This document shows, piece by piece, positions 1 through 11,165 of a DNA stretch of 64,000 nt (position 1 is the first letter of the stretch; each line of letters begins with the position of its first letter). Made by a program: the position numbers and the translations under genes. The DNA lies in assembly GCF_023091745.1 (NCBI RefSeq), contig NC_068920.1, forward strand, positions 150,317,622 through 150,381,621, given 5' to 3'. The notes beneath the pieces are model-generated. The model did no database searches. It saw only the letters and a program-made list of their open reading frames with translations, and was not told the DNA's origin. The stretch comes from Budorcas taxicolor (lineage: Eukaryota > Chordata > Mammalia > Artiodactyla > Bovidae).

Positions 1-204
1 TAAAAATCACAGATTTTGGTGGCTTAAATGAGTATAGGACAAAAAGGGCATCTAAATGAGACTTCACTAAAATGAGAAAAGCTTGGCTTTTTAACAGCTC
101 TTAAAAAACAAACTTACTTCACAGCGTAGAACAGGCTCTAGACTCATCCATCTCACTAGAACTGACTCAAAATTGTTCTTTTTTTGTGGCTGTGTGATGA
201 CCTA

Positions 205-580
205 GGGGTAAGATGGGGGGAGGGAAGGGAGGCCCAAAAGGAAGGGGATATGCATATAATTATGGCTGATTCACCTGGTTGTATGGGCTTCCCTGGTGGC
301 TCAGCGGTCAAGAATTCATCTGCAATTCAGGGGACTGAGGAGATGCTGGTTCAGTCCCTGGGGCAGGAAAATCCCCTGGAGGAGGGCATGGCCAGCCACT
401 TCAGTATTCTTGCCTGGAGAAACCCATGGACAGAGGAGCCTGGCCGGCTACAGTCCATGGGGTGGCAGAGAGTCAGACACGACTGTAATGAATGAGCACA
501 CACCTTGTCGTATGACAGAAACCAACACAACATTGTAAAGCAATTTTCCTCTAATTAAAAAATAAAATAAAAATTAAAGT
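205..580 (+). mobile_element. L1 3' UTR/tail (artiodactyl type), split by a SINE
   Basis: A G-rich 3' UTR stretch and the phrase 'atggctgattcacctggttg' lie left of the SINE. 'gacagaaaccaacacaacat' followed by 'gtaaagcaattttcctc' and an A-rich tail (about 555-595) lies right of it. Together they form the familiar 3' end of ruminant L1 elements in plus orientation. The Bov-tA at 286-500 interrupts it. Only non-coding 3' UTR is left, so the copy is dead. Family assignment is from recall. Confidence 0.8.
286..500 (+). mobile_element. Bov-tA SINE inside L1 3' end
   Basis: The tRNA-derived head ('gggcttccctggtggctcag') is followed by the Bov-A body ('agtattcttgcctggag', 'ggacagaggagcctggc') and the 'gtcagacacgactg' end. 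It is flanked by an imperfect 14-bp target duplication, cacctggttgtatg (272-285) and caccttgtcgtatg (501-514). Both copies belong to the interrupted L1 sequence, so the SINE is younger than the L1. It is a non-coding Pol III-type SINE that would have moved with LINE-encoded enzymes. Confidence 0.95.
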
Positions 581-1544
581 AAAACAAACAAAAGATAATC
601 TAAAATACAATCCTTTTCTCTGTCCCCTGTAAAGAAAAGCAAATTCCATTTCAGTTTGACTGTTAGGATGTTTGCTTTAGAAAAGGTCAGGGTGCCTTTT
701 GAGAGTCACACATTCCTGGAGCCTTTCTTTGCCAGCCTTGCTCCGCCCCTGGCCCGACCCTCCGCCCAGGGCTGGGCTCCAGGCTGGGCCGAGATCATTC
801 CGTTTGATCAAGCACCATCCTCCCCACCAGCTGCCCCTTCACCTCACCTCCCTCTTCTCCGCAAGGACTTGCCGGCTCCCCAGACACCTGCCTGAACAAC
901 ATCTCTCGGGAGACCCCCTTTCATAAAACTGGCTGGCACCGTATGCTTTTCCTTCTGCCAGCTGCCCCGTCTCCAGACTCCCGGAGCGATGACTCCCTCT
1001 GCACATCCCGAGCCACTGCGGTGCCACCCTCCCTGGAGCCTGCGTGCCCGGCTGGGCAGGTGTTCAGCTGTGGGAGCTGCAGTTGCAGGTGCTGCAGTTG
1101 CAGGTGGAGAGGCGCCAGGTGCTTGGCGAGCGTCAGTGCCTCTGGGTGCCAGAGGAGCTGGTGGGGAGGGGGTGGGGGCACACTGGGTGGCCGAGCTGGC
1201 CACCTGCCATGTTCCTGGACCCCGGGCACAGAACCTGGCCTGGCCACCATGGGCCATTGACCAAGGGTGCAGTGTCCTGAGTGCTCCATTTCCCCCGCCC
1301 CTCCCCTCCCACTGCCATGATTGATCACTTCTGTCTGGTCACTTCCTGGCTCAGGCTGAGCCCTTGCTATTAAAATCTGGTCCCCAGTCAGCAAGGTTGA
1401 CTTCATCTGGAAGCTTATAAATCCAGGCCTCAGGCTCATTGCAGCCCTGACCCGTAAGCTGCATTTTCACATGCAGCCAAGTGATGGTTGCCCCACCAGC
1501 TACCTGGAGTCCCACTATCCCATAGGAGGAGATGGGGTTGCTGA
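581..1544. other. Unique, GC-rich stretch without a gene
   Basis: GC rises from about 700 to 1330. Several long open frames overlap here on both strands, as expected by chance in GC-rich DNA. They have no recognisable domain, and no start or splice pattern favours one of them. A 15-bp tandem duplication (unit gctgcagttgcaggt) lies near 1079-1108. No CpG-dense promoter core is evident. Confidence 0.5.
1079..1108. repeat. 15-bp tandem duplication
   Basis: Two head-to-tail copies of gctgcagttgcaggt, preceded by a similar 'gggagctgcag'. This is a short local duplication in GC-rich DNA. Confidence 0.75.
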
Positions 1545-1620
1545 CCTGATGTCTAACCTGTCATTTCCCTGCTCAAAACCTTTCAGAAATTCCCACTGTT
1601 CCTTGAAAAGGGGACAACAT
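1545..1620 (-). repeat. Fragment of an unnamed ancient mammal-wide repeat
   Basis: The order 'tcatttccctgctcaaaacc', 'ttcagaaattcccactgttc' follows a phrase I remember from a mammal-wide repeat whose family name I cannot give with certainty. The same family seems to recur at 21215-21490, 44170-44460 and 50820-51135. The strand is relative to the 21215 copy. Confidence 0.35.
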
Positions 1621-1670
1621 CCTCTGCTGCCCCAGGCATCCTAAGGATGCCAACCTGTTCCTTTTCCTGC

Positions 1671-1795
1671 AATGGCAACCCACTCCAGTGCTCTTGCCTG
1701 GAGAATCCCAGGGATGGGGGAGCCTGGTGGGCTGCCGTCTATGGGGTCGCACAGAGTCGGACACGACTGAAGTGACTTAACTTAGCTTAGCTTCA
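1671..1795 (+). mobile_element. Bov-A monomer (SINE body, headless)
   Basis: It starts at 'aatggcaacccactccagtg', runs through 'cttgcctggagaatccc' and 'tggggtcgcacagagtcgga', and ends in a degenerate 'cttagcttagctt' tail. The tRNA head is missing. It is either a 5'-truncated Bov-tA or a true Bov-A unit. Confidence 0.9.
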
Positions 1796-1917
1796 CTGCC
1801 TCCTAGCTAAACCCTGACCTTCAGGAGGACACACCACCCAAAGTGGTGCTGGAGTGAAAGACGTGCACATCTACACTTATTCAAAATAAAGTTTAGGCAA
1901 TTTACAAAAATGTACAC

Positions 1918-2108
1918 TCTCTAGTGGCTCAGTGGTAAAGAATACACCTGCCAATGCCAGAGATGTGGGTTGGATCTCCTGGAGAAGGCAACAGCAACCC
2001 ACTCCAGTAGTCTTGCTTGGAAAATTCCATGGACAGAGGAGCCTGGTTGGGTACAGTCTATGAGGTCATAAAAGAGTCAGACCTGACTTAGCAATTACAG
2101 AACAACAG
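1918..2108 (+). mobile_element. Bov-tA SINE, diverged
   Basis: Head remnant 'ctagtggctcagtggtaaag', then a B-box-like 'gtgggttggatctcc' and a body with 'cccactccagtagtcttgc' and 'ggacagaggagcctggttgg'. Many substitutions and short gaps make this one of the older SINE copies here. Confidence 0.9.
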
Positions 2109-3104
2109 ATATAAAACAATAGAGCAAAATCAAATATGAGAATTCTAGACCAAAGAAAGCCCTGGTTAGAGAAGCCAGGAGAACAGTAATCAGGCTTAAT
2201 CCCTTTAATGCATCCCACAGGGTTCAGGATTTCTGAGAGCTAAATATTCAGCTTCCTTGGTTCCTTCACATAAAACAAACCAGGTACTTTTCCAGAATAC
2301 ATTATTCTTAGTACTGAAAGTTGGATGCATTGTTTTTCTGTGAAATCTCATGGTGAAAGGATGTTTTTGTGAAGAGCAGCTTCTGCAATATTTCCACAAA
2401 CTAAATCCAACACTGGGTCCTCTTTTCCTTCCACCAAAACTTCAGTGTGAAGTGTGAGCCCCAGGACAATCCTCACGCCCAAGAGTTAAAGCCAAACCCG
2501 AGAGGTCAGATGGTGGGATTGAGGAGCAGCCCTATGGATAGAGCAATGTTGCCATGGGCCACACTCCGCGGGTATCCTGTCTCCCGGGATGCTTACATGA
2601 TTGCCCGGTTTCGGCTGAACTCTGCAGAAAGGGCCAGGACTGTGGAGTTTGAAAACTGGTGATTAAGGGCAGATCTCATCAATTGATGGGAATACATCTC
2701 AATTTTCAAACCATGCTTGACAGTCCAGTCTCCTCTTCTTGTTAAATTAGGTGTATTCACCTAATTGGGTAGATTATTTGCTCAGTGGAGAAGTCAACTA
2801 TCCTAAAAGCAGACCTCATTGACCCTCCAAAGCAAGTCTGTGTTTTTGTCCACTGTGCCAACAATCATGGCCAGGAATCAGACGGGCCATGGAACCAGTA
2901 ACTCCTTCAGATGGGCCAGTACATTTATCCTGTGGTCACTTAAACTCTTTCTAACCTTCCTGGTGTTAGAGAAGAAGAATTATTTCCAGTAAGACATTAA
3001 AATGCAATCCCTTTGAAAGACGGATGCTTTGATTTGATTATGGTGTCAATTAACATTTAGACCTTCCTGAGCTGTACAAGATAGGAACGAGAGTCAAGAA
3101 AAAG
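2109..3104. other. Unique stretch, nothing recognised
   Basis: Mixed-composition non-repetitive DNA. The open frames at 2205-2399 (minus) and 2447-2662 (plus) are short and carry no motif. I see no repeat family, promoter or RNA gene. Confidence 0.4.
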
Positions 3105-3300
3105 AAAACTAGCCAAGACACAGAAACAATCTGAATGTCCTTCAGTGGATAAATAGATACAGAAGACGAATATATATATATACATACACACACACATATA
3201 TATACACTTATATACACAATGGATAACACACACACAGTGGAATATCATTCAGCCATGAGAAAGAAGAGGATTCTGTCATTTGCAACAACATGGATAGACT
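3105..3300 (+). mobile_element. L1 ORF2 3' end / 3' UTR fragment
   Basis: 'agccaagacacagaaacaat', 'gaatgtccttcagtggata', 'gtggaatatcattcagccat' and 'catttgcaacaacatggat' follow the order seen at the end of mammalian L1 elements. An AT/AC dinucleotide expansion at 3170-3222 interrupts the fragment. The Bov-tA at 3302 cuts its right end. Confidence 0.75.
3170..3222. repeat. AT/AC compound microsatellite
   Basis: Runs of (at)n, (ac)n and (at)n in alternation inside the L1 fragment. It is likely length-variable. Confidence 0.85.
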
Positions 3301-3301
3301 T

Positions 3302-3514
3302 TGTCCCAGGTGGCTTAGTGGTAAAGAATTCACCTGCCAGTGTAGGAGATATAAGAGGCACATGTTCCATCCCTGGATCAGGAAGATGCCCTGGAGGAGG
3401 GCATGGCAACCCACTCCAGTATTCTTGCCTGGAGAATCCCATGGACAGATGAGCCTGGTGGGCTATAGTCCATAGGGTCACAAAGAGTCAGCCACGTCCG
3501 AAGCGACTTAGCAT
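3302..3514 (+). mobile_element. Bov-tA SINE
   Basis: Head 'cccaggtggcttagtggtaa', body 'cactccagtattcttgcctg' and end 'aagcgacttagcatgg'. It is inserted at the right edge of the L1 fragment. The tRNA-like B box is degenerate. Confidence 0.93.
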
Positions 3515-4044
3515 GGTTGTGGTTTATTCAGAAGTACAGAAGGAACATCTGAGTTCATCATATCACGTTGTCAGAAATCAGTGAATATTTTCACGAAAGC
3601 CCTTTGTCTGGAAGGAATTCTTGGAGGACAGGGGCTCCGTCTCATTTTCCTTGTGCTAACAATGCCTGGGGGCTGCAGGCTCATTTTCTTCCCTTGATCA
3701 TCTTTCGTTTCTGGAAGACAGCTCAGAGCCTGCTGTAGAAAGTGAGTGCAAATCTGAATCAACCTAAAGTTTGGTAAGACTTTAGGTTGTCTCACAAATT
3801 TTTGTACTACATACATTTTAGAAGTGAAGTGGTTCGTGAGATTTCCTGTTTAATAATTGTAACAAAGTGAGCTCAAGTACACGTTGTTTTTGTTCTCAAT
3901 GACTGAGTGCAGGTGAGGATTCTAACAGTGCAGAGTTCTGATTAAATGATACATCCAAGATTTTAGTGTGAAGATAGTCATATCTCTACCCCAAGAGTAC
4001 GTTCAAATGAGGTTTGCTGGTGTTCTTTCTTATTTTCTAAATTT
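3515..4044. other. Unique stretch, nothing recognised
   Basis: AT-rich non-repetitive DNA. The 81-codon minus open frame at 3571-3816 has no recognisable domain. Confidence 0.4.
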
Positions 4045-4710
4045 TTAAAAATTGTTAAAATTGGACTATTGTTGATTGTAATGTTGTGCTACTTTCAGAT
4101 TGATTCAGATATATATGTATGGCCTTCCCAGGTGGCTCAGTGGTAAAGAACATGCCTGCCAAACAGGACACATGAGTTCTATCCCTGGATCGGGAAGATC
4201 CCCTAAAGAATAAAATGGCAACCCACTCCAGTATTCTTGCCTGGGGAATCCTATGGACAGAGGAGCCTTGCAGCTACAGTCCATGGGGCATGGGGGTCAC
4301 AAAAGAGTTGGATGCAACTTGGCAACTGAACAACTATATACACACATATGAATCTGAAATATATATATATAATTTTTTCAGATTTTTTTCCTTTATAGGC
4401 TATTATGAGACATTAAATAGAGTTCCCTGTGCTATACAGTAGGTCCTTGTTTATCTATTTTATATATAATAGTGTGTATAAATTAATCCCAAACTCCTAA
4501 TGTATTCCTCCCCTGTCCTTTCCCTTTGGTAACCCTAAATTTGTCTTCTGTGCCTGTGAGTCTCTTCCTGTTTTGTAGATAAGCTCATTTGCAACATTTC
4601 TTTTAGATCCCACACATAAGTGATATCATTTGTCTTTCTCTTTCTGACTTCAGTTGATATGATCATCTCTAGCATCTATGCTGCTGCAGATGCTTTTTAA
4701 CAATCCATTA
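4045..4710 (-). mobile_element. L1 3' UTR, antisense, split by a SINE
   Basis: Plus-strand phrases 'gttccctgtgctatacagta', 'aatcccaaactcctaatg', 'tttggtaaccctaaatttg' and 'cacataagtgatatcattt' are the reverse complement of artiodactyl L1 3' UTR. The Bov-tA at 4121-4333 separates 4045-4120 from 4334-4710. No ORF2 sequence remains. Confidence 0.8.
4121..4333 (+). mobile_element. Bov-tA SINE inside antisense L1
   Basis: Head 'ggccttcccaggtggctcag', then 'tatccctggatcgggaagat' and the body with 'ggacagaggagccttgcag'. It lies within and is younger than the antisense L1. An extra 'catgggg' repeat occurs near 4281-4296. Confidence 0.93.
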
Positions 4711-4849
4711 TTTCCTCTCCTTATTGTGTCCCAGCCCATGCTTGCTTTGTGGTCCTTTTGTTTTGTCATTAAAGTGCAGTCTTTGTAGCCTTTTTCTTCC
4801 TCTGATACACGAAAGATTGTAGTAACAAGGGTCTTCATTAACTGAGGTT

Positions 4850-5237
4850 TGTTGTTGTTCAGCTGCTCAGTTGAGTCTGACTCTTCGTGACCCCATGGAC
4901 TGAAGCACACCAGGTCTCCTTGTCCTTCACCATCTCCCAGAGCTTACTCAGACTCATGTCCACTGAGTCAGTGATGCCATCCAACCATCTCGTCCTCTAT
5001 CATCCCCTTCTCCTCCTGCCTTCCATCTTCCCCAGCATCAGGGTCTTTCCCAATGAGTCAGCTTCTTGCATCATGTGACCAAAGTATTGGAGCTTCAGCT
5101 TCAACATCAGTCCTTCCAATGAATATTCAGGACTGATTTCCTTTAGGATTGACTGGTTTGATCTCCTTGCAGTCCAAGGGACTCTCAAGAGTCTTCTCCA
5201 ACATCACAGTTCAAAAGCATCAATTCTTCAGCACTTA
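4850..5237 (-). mobile_element. BovB LINE 3' end with target duplication
   Basis: Read on the minus strand, this is the C-terminal coding end and 3' tail of BovB, the RTE-type LINE of ruminants. Plus-strand landmarks are 'gatgccatccaaccatctcg', 'cccagcatcagggtctttcc' and 'cagtccaagggactctcaag'. Flanks taactgaggtt (4839-4849) and taattgaggtt (5238-5248) form a 10/11-bp target duplication, so this is a complete 5'-truncated insertion. It cannot encode an active protein. Confidence 0.93.
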
Positions 5238-5248
5238 TAATTGAGGTT

Positions 5249-6897
5249 ATGGGATAGCAAACTATGGAAAAGAGCTATGTTTCCAATCATATGTTGAGCA
5301 TTCAGATGTGTATATACTTTAGCACTTTCATCTGTGAATGTGAGTGGTCAGAATTTCACTTACATAAGACTGCAGTGGTGTCTAAGGACCCAGGAGCTCG
5401 TGCCCTGCGGTCCTGCAACCCATTCTCATGTAAATATCTGTATGGATAAACCATGCGGTTTATCCACCTGACTACTGTTCAGGTGGCCACAACAATCCTA
5501 TGGGGAGTTGAATGCTGTATAAAGATAAACACAAACTGAATACTTGGATCCAAGTTTGCACACACAACTCAGCTAAGTTCACTTGTAAAGATGGACAGTT
5601 TGATGTCATCTTCAGAGCAGATGGATGGATTCATGACTCCCTTCTTCTTCCCTTCCTTCCTTCTTTCCTCTTCTCTCGTCACCCCATCCCTCCTCCTTCT
5701 CTTCCTCTCTTTCCTATCAGAGTCTTAACAGTCCTGCTTTCTCAAGGTAGGTTTGGCCTCTCTTCACCAGCCTCCTTTCCCCTGCATCACTGGGGTGTCC
5801 TCTCGGCCAAGAACATGGTTCTTAGAATTCCCCTCTTCCCTACAACTTAGCCCTGTGCAGACCCAGACTTCTGGCAGCGTGTTGGGATGGGTGGCAGTTT
5901 AATGATATTCAGGCCTTGGAGCAGAGAGCAGCTGCCCTGCAGGTGGTCTTCTGGAACCGCTCCCCCACACCCAGCAGGAAGCTGGGTAAGTTTAATTCCA
6001 TGAAGCAAATTTAATCATTTGCCTCTTTGTAAATGGGGACACAGGAAGAAACAAAAAAGATATTCTTGGTAGAGTTCTAACAAAGCAGCTGCTCCTAATA
6101 GCACAAATGTCTAATTTTTTCTTTCATGGGATTTGCAGAATTGCAAGATATTCCAGGAGCTGTCAAGTCTGTGAGCTTCTGCCATCCGGGAGAAGGCGGG
6201 GGTATCCCCTCTAAATCTCGGTAATCGCCCCTTGCATGCAGTTCTGAAAGTACCATCCACACTTATTTAAAGGAAATGAAATGGATTCAAAACCTTTGGC
6301 CCAAGCCAGAGACTTCCTCGACTTTAGGCCATCTTCCCCTTTACTAATTAGGAGCAGCCCCGATTCATTACATATGAATGCATTTATAGATTTTCAATTG
6401 ATGTCTGCCTTTTGTCTCAGCAAACCGTCTGTAAATTAAATCTACAACAGAAAATCTGCCAACCCAGAAAACCTTTTAGTACTAATTATTACGTGAGGGT
6501 AGAAGAGTTGGAGCAATCTTTCATTATCACTATCAGAATTTATCTCTGGTTTTATGACAACACCGACAAGTAAATCATGCTGATACGCAGCTATCTTTAT
6601 AACTGTTCCGTGCTTGTCCTGGGTACTTACACATCTGTCAGGCCTTCCTTTGCAAAGAAAGTTTTTTTTTAAAGAGTGTTAAAATTGTCAGATAAAATTC
6701 TCTAAGAGTAAAATGAGATGCTCCATAAAAAGGTCTTGGTCATTATTTATTGTTTTTGTTGCTATTAATTGATTTTATTCTTTCGGTGGATAAACTGGGG
6801 CAAAAATATGAGATACTCGGGTGTATCTGGTAAATTGGATTTAATTTCTTTCTTTCAAAGAGAATGGATGACCTTCTGTGTCCAGGCTTGAGTGTGT
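5249..6897. other. Unique stretch; possible conserved non-coding DNA at 6230-6600
   Basis: No repeat is recognised across 1.6 kb. A pyrimidine-rich tract lies at about 5640-5720. The part from 6230 to 6600 mixes TAAT-type homeodomain-like cores ('actaattagg'), an E-box-like 'catatg' and scattered CpGs in AT-rich sequence, a texture often seen in conserved enhancers. That is inference only, because conservation cannot be seen from one sequence. Open frames at 5264-5850 have no domain. Confidence 0.35.
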
Positions 6898-6906
6898 TTA
6901 TTCTGG

Positions 6907-7106
6907 GTGAAGGTGAAAGTGTTAGTCACTCAGTCGTGTCTGACTGCGACCCCAAGGAGCCTGCCTGGCTCCTCTGTCCATAAAATTCTCTAGGCAAGAA
7001 TACTGGAATGGGTTGCCAGTTCCTTCTCCAGGGGATCTTCCTGACCCCAGGATCAAACCTGGGTCTCCTGGTGGATTCTTGACCATCTGAGCCAACAGGG
7101 AAGCCC
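6907..7106 (-). mobile_element. Bov-tA SINE with 9-bp target duplication
   Basis: Reverse-complement Bov-tA: tail-side 'gtcactcagtcgtgtctgac', body 'ggcaagaatactggaatggg', head-side 'atctgagccaacagggaagc'. Flanking ttattctgg copies at 6898-6906 and 7107-7115 are identical, marking a clean insertion. Confidence 0.96.
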
Positions 7107-7115
7107 TTATTCTGG

Positions 7116-9194
7116 CTAATTCTTGAATTTTAGCAGCAAGCAGAGCTGAAGAAGAACTAACTAGCATCTGTATTCTCCATCAGTCTGACCATGACCGTGG
7201 TCGTCACTACCAGCATTATTGTCATGTATAATTAATTTTTTGCAAACGCTATGCAGATGGTGGCAGGCTGGCTACAGGCAAGTATGTTGCCTGGGGAGAC
7301 CCAGGGGACCCATCACTTGTCAAAACAGACGGACACAAGTGTTGCCCAAAGTTTGGGGGTTTCTTCTCTGCAGGCAGAGTGGGCTCACAGCTGCCTCATG
7401 GTAGGGCCGGGGTCCCCAGGGCGCCTCTGGAGGGTCTTTCGCCCCTGGGGCCCTAAGCACATAGGGACCGTGACAATGGCTCAGTGTAAGATGGCATGTT
7501 GACCAGAGTTTCATGCAGGAGGATCTGGCTTCCCCCTTGGTGAGTCTCTGAGCACAGAAGTGAAGCTGACCAGGGGCACTGAGAGCCCGAGGGCAGGGAG
7601 GAGGAATGGATGCCCACTGCTGTGATGCTGCGGCTGCAGGACCGATAGCAGCAGCGGGACCCCAGATCTCATCTTCCGAGTTGTGACAGTGCATTTCATG
7701 TGTCAGCTTGGCTAAAGAATGGTGCCCAGATGTGGGGACACGCGCTCATCTGGTCTCTCTCTCTCCTGGATGCATATATTCTCCAGGACGCCCCAGTTCC
7801 CTGTCTGCCTGCCTTGCCGGCTGCCCACTCCATCGGCCAAGCCCTGCTTCATCCCCCTATTCCTGGGATGCTCATTGCTGACACACGTGCTTCACCCCAG
7901 CTCCATCTCAGCAATTGCTTGTGAAGATGCCCCAAGATACCTGAGGGCCCTCTCCCTATCTTCTCTTATGTCTTACCCCACATGGAAGCACAAAGCAACT
8001 GCCAGAGTTTCACCAGCAAAGTGTCATCTCTTCTGTGAAGGATTTGGACCCTCCAAAGGAGCATTTATGAGTTTTAAAAATTTATTTTTATTATTATTTT
8101 TTAATTTTGGGATAGAGAAAAGACTTTAAACTTAAGATTTTTCCAATTCTTTAGAATTTTCCAATAAGGGGGTAATACCAATATATCTTAGTCCATAACT
8201 CAGAAGTCACATAAATTTAATTTTCTCTGTTTTTCTATAATCAGGCATCATTTTTCTTTTTCTTTCTTTCCTTTTTTTTTTTCTTTTTTTTTTTGAGTCT
8301 CCAGTCAACCAAGCTGGCAGAGACTTCCTCTTAGATGTTTAGGGATAATTCTATCTCCAGGAGGAGTAAATGGGCTTCCATTGTAAGACTTTTCTCAGCT
8401 GAGCTGTCTGTTTTCAGGCCCGTGGAGCTAGTCACGGTGTCACTGAGGCCTCAGGGGTTCACCTTGCCCTCCTGGAAGGTCACTGTTCCTCGGGGCCGGG
8501 TGTCTTGCAGCAGGGTCTTCCTGAGTCTGTGTGTCACCCTGGGGCAGACACTTCGAGTAAACACAATGCAAAGTCTTGTCTTTCCAGATTCACTTCTCGC
8601 TTGTCTTAGTTTATCTGCCTCCTCGGCTTTCTGGCCTCAAATCAGAAAGCTGGACCCTCCACCACCTACAGCTCCACCCTCAACATTTTTCTTTCCTTCC
8701 TGAGAGTTTGGAGAATCTTCATAACAATGAGGGTGTGGCAGGGTCAGGAGGAAAAGGAACTTTCCTCTTAATCTCTCATTTCCTTCGACATTGTGTCTGG
8801 AATCACCTGTGTCCTCCTAAGGCAGAGACTTTTAGGTCTCCAAGTCAGGAGATGGGCAGGTGATTTCCTCCTCCTAATGCTGGCCCCTTCTTCTGGGAGG
8901 CCAGGTGCCCAGGGCATTTCATCTGTGACAGGATTAGAAGCAGGGGCGGGGAGGAGAGACTGTGAACCATAGTGATCATAATTTTACATCAGTGAATACT
9001 TGCAATGCCTAATACCACCACAAAGCCAAGAGAAATTTACATTCCAGGGGTGACTGGGAGCTCTAATGGTTTAGGGCATCCCTTTTTAAAGATTGTGTTC
9101 AATCGATTAATATAGCCTGACAGTTTTATCCCATGCTTGTAGGAGCTACATCTTATTTCTCTGACTCTCTTGCCTCCTGCCCTTTCTTCTCTGG
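7116..9194. other. Unique stretch with a T-rich tract, no gene recognised
   Basis: Non-repetitive sequence with moderate GC to about 8060, then AT-rich with (tta)n-like sequence at 8078-8103 and a T-rich tract at 8250-8294. Open frames of 122-136 codons at 7320-7694, 7719-8129 and 8335-8703 overlap on opposite strands and carry no recognisable motif. Confidence 0.4.
8250..8294. repeat. T-rich (pyrimidine) low-complexity tract
   Basis: Long T runs separated by single C residues. This could be the decayed poly(A) tail of an antisense retroelement, but no element body is recognisable beside it. Confidence 0.7.
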
Positions 9195-9255
9195 GTCCAG
9201 CATAGTGCTTGATACACTGGAAGGGCACATGTTTATTTGTTAAGTAAGTGAGTGG
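9195..9255 (+). mobile_element. Possible L2 3' end
   Basis: 'tccagcatagtgcttgatac', then 'gtttatttgttaagtaagtg', resembles the L2/MIR-type end 'gcacagtgcctggcacatag ... aaatgtttgttgaatgaa'. It is short and diverged. Confidence 0.45.
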
Positions 9256-10158
9256 ATGATTTTCAGAGTTCAGAAACCAAAACCCTCTTCCTCAAATGGT
9301 CTCTTGCATATGTCTCTTTGTTTGGGTTTAATGGTATAAAGCGTAGACTTGGATTGCTCTGACACATTATCATGGGCGGGTATCGGCGGTATAAAGATGC
9401 AGGCAAACAGATGCTACTGTGCACGCCGCAAATGTTGTCTGCAAGGAGTATGTATAAATCAGACTGTTCAGTCTGGAGTCAGTTCGGTACATGCATATCA
9501 CACTATTGAATATCTTCTGATTAAATCACCCAAGCCGAAAAGAGTTACAGTAATTCCTGACTCAAATTGGATTCCAGTGTCAAGGCAAATCATTCGTAAG
9601 AGCTGAGCTCATTTAAGCCTGGGAAGTAAACATCACAGGAAAACTGTTTGCCTTCCCCCGACTCTGCTCCTCGGTCTTTGCATTCGTCACTATGTGTAGC
9701 AAATCACACATCAAAATGCCATTAAATAACGTCATTGAATAGGTTTTCTTCTTCTGCACAATTGACTATAATGTGACCTAATAGGTTGTGTTAATACTTC
9801 CATGGAAATTTATAGACTCTAAAGAGTGATCTCCAAATCCTCTTTATTTTTCTTTTATTTCAGGAGAGGTGGTTGCTGAGGACGGTTGTGAAATATTATT
9901 TCTAAATGTGGACCTAAATGAAAGTTGAAAACTCACTGGATAGCAGACAGTAAATCTGAAAGATGACAGGGAAACCCAGTGTATACGTATTGAGGGCCAT
10001 GTCTTCAGGGGGGCCCATTACTCAAGGTAAAACAACAAATTTGGTGTCAAGGAAATTGGGCTCCAGACCTAATGTTTCTGGATTTTCTCATAATTGTGAA
10101 GCCAGCAACTGGTAACTAGTTTCTATGAATTATGAACAAGAATTGCAAGATTATGAGC
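9256..10158. other. Unique stretch; CpG-containing patch at 9330-9780
   Basis: No repeat recognised. The 9330-9780 segment keeps several CpGs (for example gcgggtatcggcgg near 9375) in otherwise AT-rich DNA. That is unusual where CpG normally decays, so it is a candidate conserved element. The 85-codon plus frame at 9349-9606 lies here but has no recognisable domain. Confidence 0.35.
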
Positions 10159-10178
10159 TTTTTTTTTTTTTTTTTTTT
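10159..10178. repeat. Poly(T) run
   Basis: Twenty consecutive T residues with no recognised retroelement body attached. Confidence 0.9.
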
Positions 10179-10327
10179 GGCTCAATGGCTTTTAAGCTGG
10201 GAATACAAGAAAGTAATTTGTGATATGAATTTTGAAAGTCACTTGGCCCTTGAAATTAGTAAAAGATACTGGAAAGAGTTTAAGTTTTGTATAACAATCA
10301 GACAGAGTTAGCTTGATTTCTGAAATT

Positions 10328-10545
10328 GCCCTTCACTAGTGGTGATGCTAGTGGTAAAGAACCAGCCTGACAATGCAGGAGACATAAGATACATGGGCTT
10401 GATCCCTGCATCAGGAAGGTCCTCTGGAGAAGGGAATGGCAACCCATTCCAGTATTCTTGCCTGGAGAATTCCATGAACAGAGGAGTCTGGCAGGCTACA
10501 GTCCATGGGGGTCACAAAGATTCGGACACAGCACTCATGCACACT
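10328..10545 (+). mobile_element. Bov-tA SINE
   Basis: A degraded head ('agtggtgatgctagtggtaa') is followed by 'gggcttgatccctgcatcag' and the body 'cattccagtattcttgcctg' and 'aggagtctggcaggctacag'. Ordinary dead SINE copy. Confidence 0.93.
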
Positions 10546-11071
10546 GATTTTATTATATTTTTAAAGTTACTTAGAGACTTTGGTCGCCATAATTTCATTT
10601 TTTTCAATTTATATGCCACCATGAGATGTTGCTATAAATACTCAATGTTGTTGTAAGTCATGGCTGTTTGGAACATTTGGCAGAGAGAAGAAGAAATGAT
10701 TTATTCTGGTAAGTGCAGGGAGCAGGAAGACCTTCAAGGAGAAGCAGGCATGTGTGCTGGGTTCAGAAGAGCGGGACAGAGGTGATAAACAGGCTACAGG
10801 ACCCAGGGATGCGGCAGCCACTGGTGGCTCCACGGAACAGTCCAGGCGCAGCTCCGTGGCTCCTGTGTTGGGATCTGCTTGGGATAGCAGGAGGACCCTG
10901 TCTCACACCCAGGGACACCTTCCTATAGTCTAATTTGGTTTTAAAAGATTTTCTCCAATGACTAGAGCAAGAAATAAGTTCTTGGAATAAAGGATGCTTA
11001 CCATTGTTGTCAGTAACATTGAATATATTTCTCTTGTGAACAGTCTCATTTTTTTCCCATCTTTAGAAGGA
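10546..11071. other. Unique stretch, nothing firm
   Basis: Non-repetitive. 'aggaagaccttcaaggagaa' near 10725 vaguely resembles L2 3' sequence but is too short to call. Confidence 0.35.
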
Positions 11072-11165
11072 GCATGGTTTTTGACTTTATGTGACATTGG
11101 ACTCATCTGGAGGCTTAGTTTCCTCATCAGTAAAATAAGGATATTAATTTTGGACTCAGAGAGTT
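11072..11165 (+). mobile_element. MIR SINE fragment
   Basis: 'ggaggcttagtttcctcatc' directly followed by 'agtaaaataaggatattaat' is the MIR core ('gcctcagtttcctcatctgtaaaatggggataat'). MIR is an ancient mammal-wide tRNA-derived SINE. Confidence 0.78.

Noticed and set aside
844..1439. 137- and 172-codon minus-strand frames as genes
   Set aside because: Overlapping frames in a GC-rich block with a small tandem duplication; no recognised motif or supporting context.
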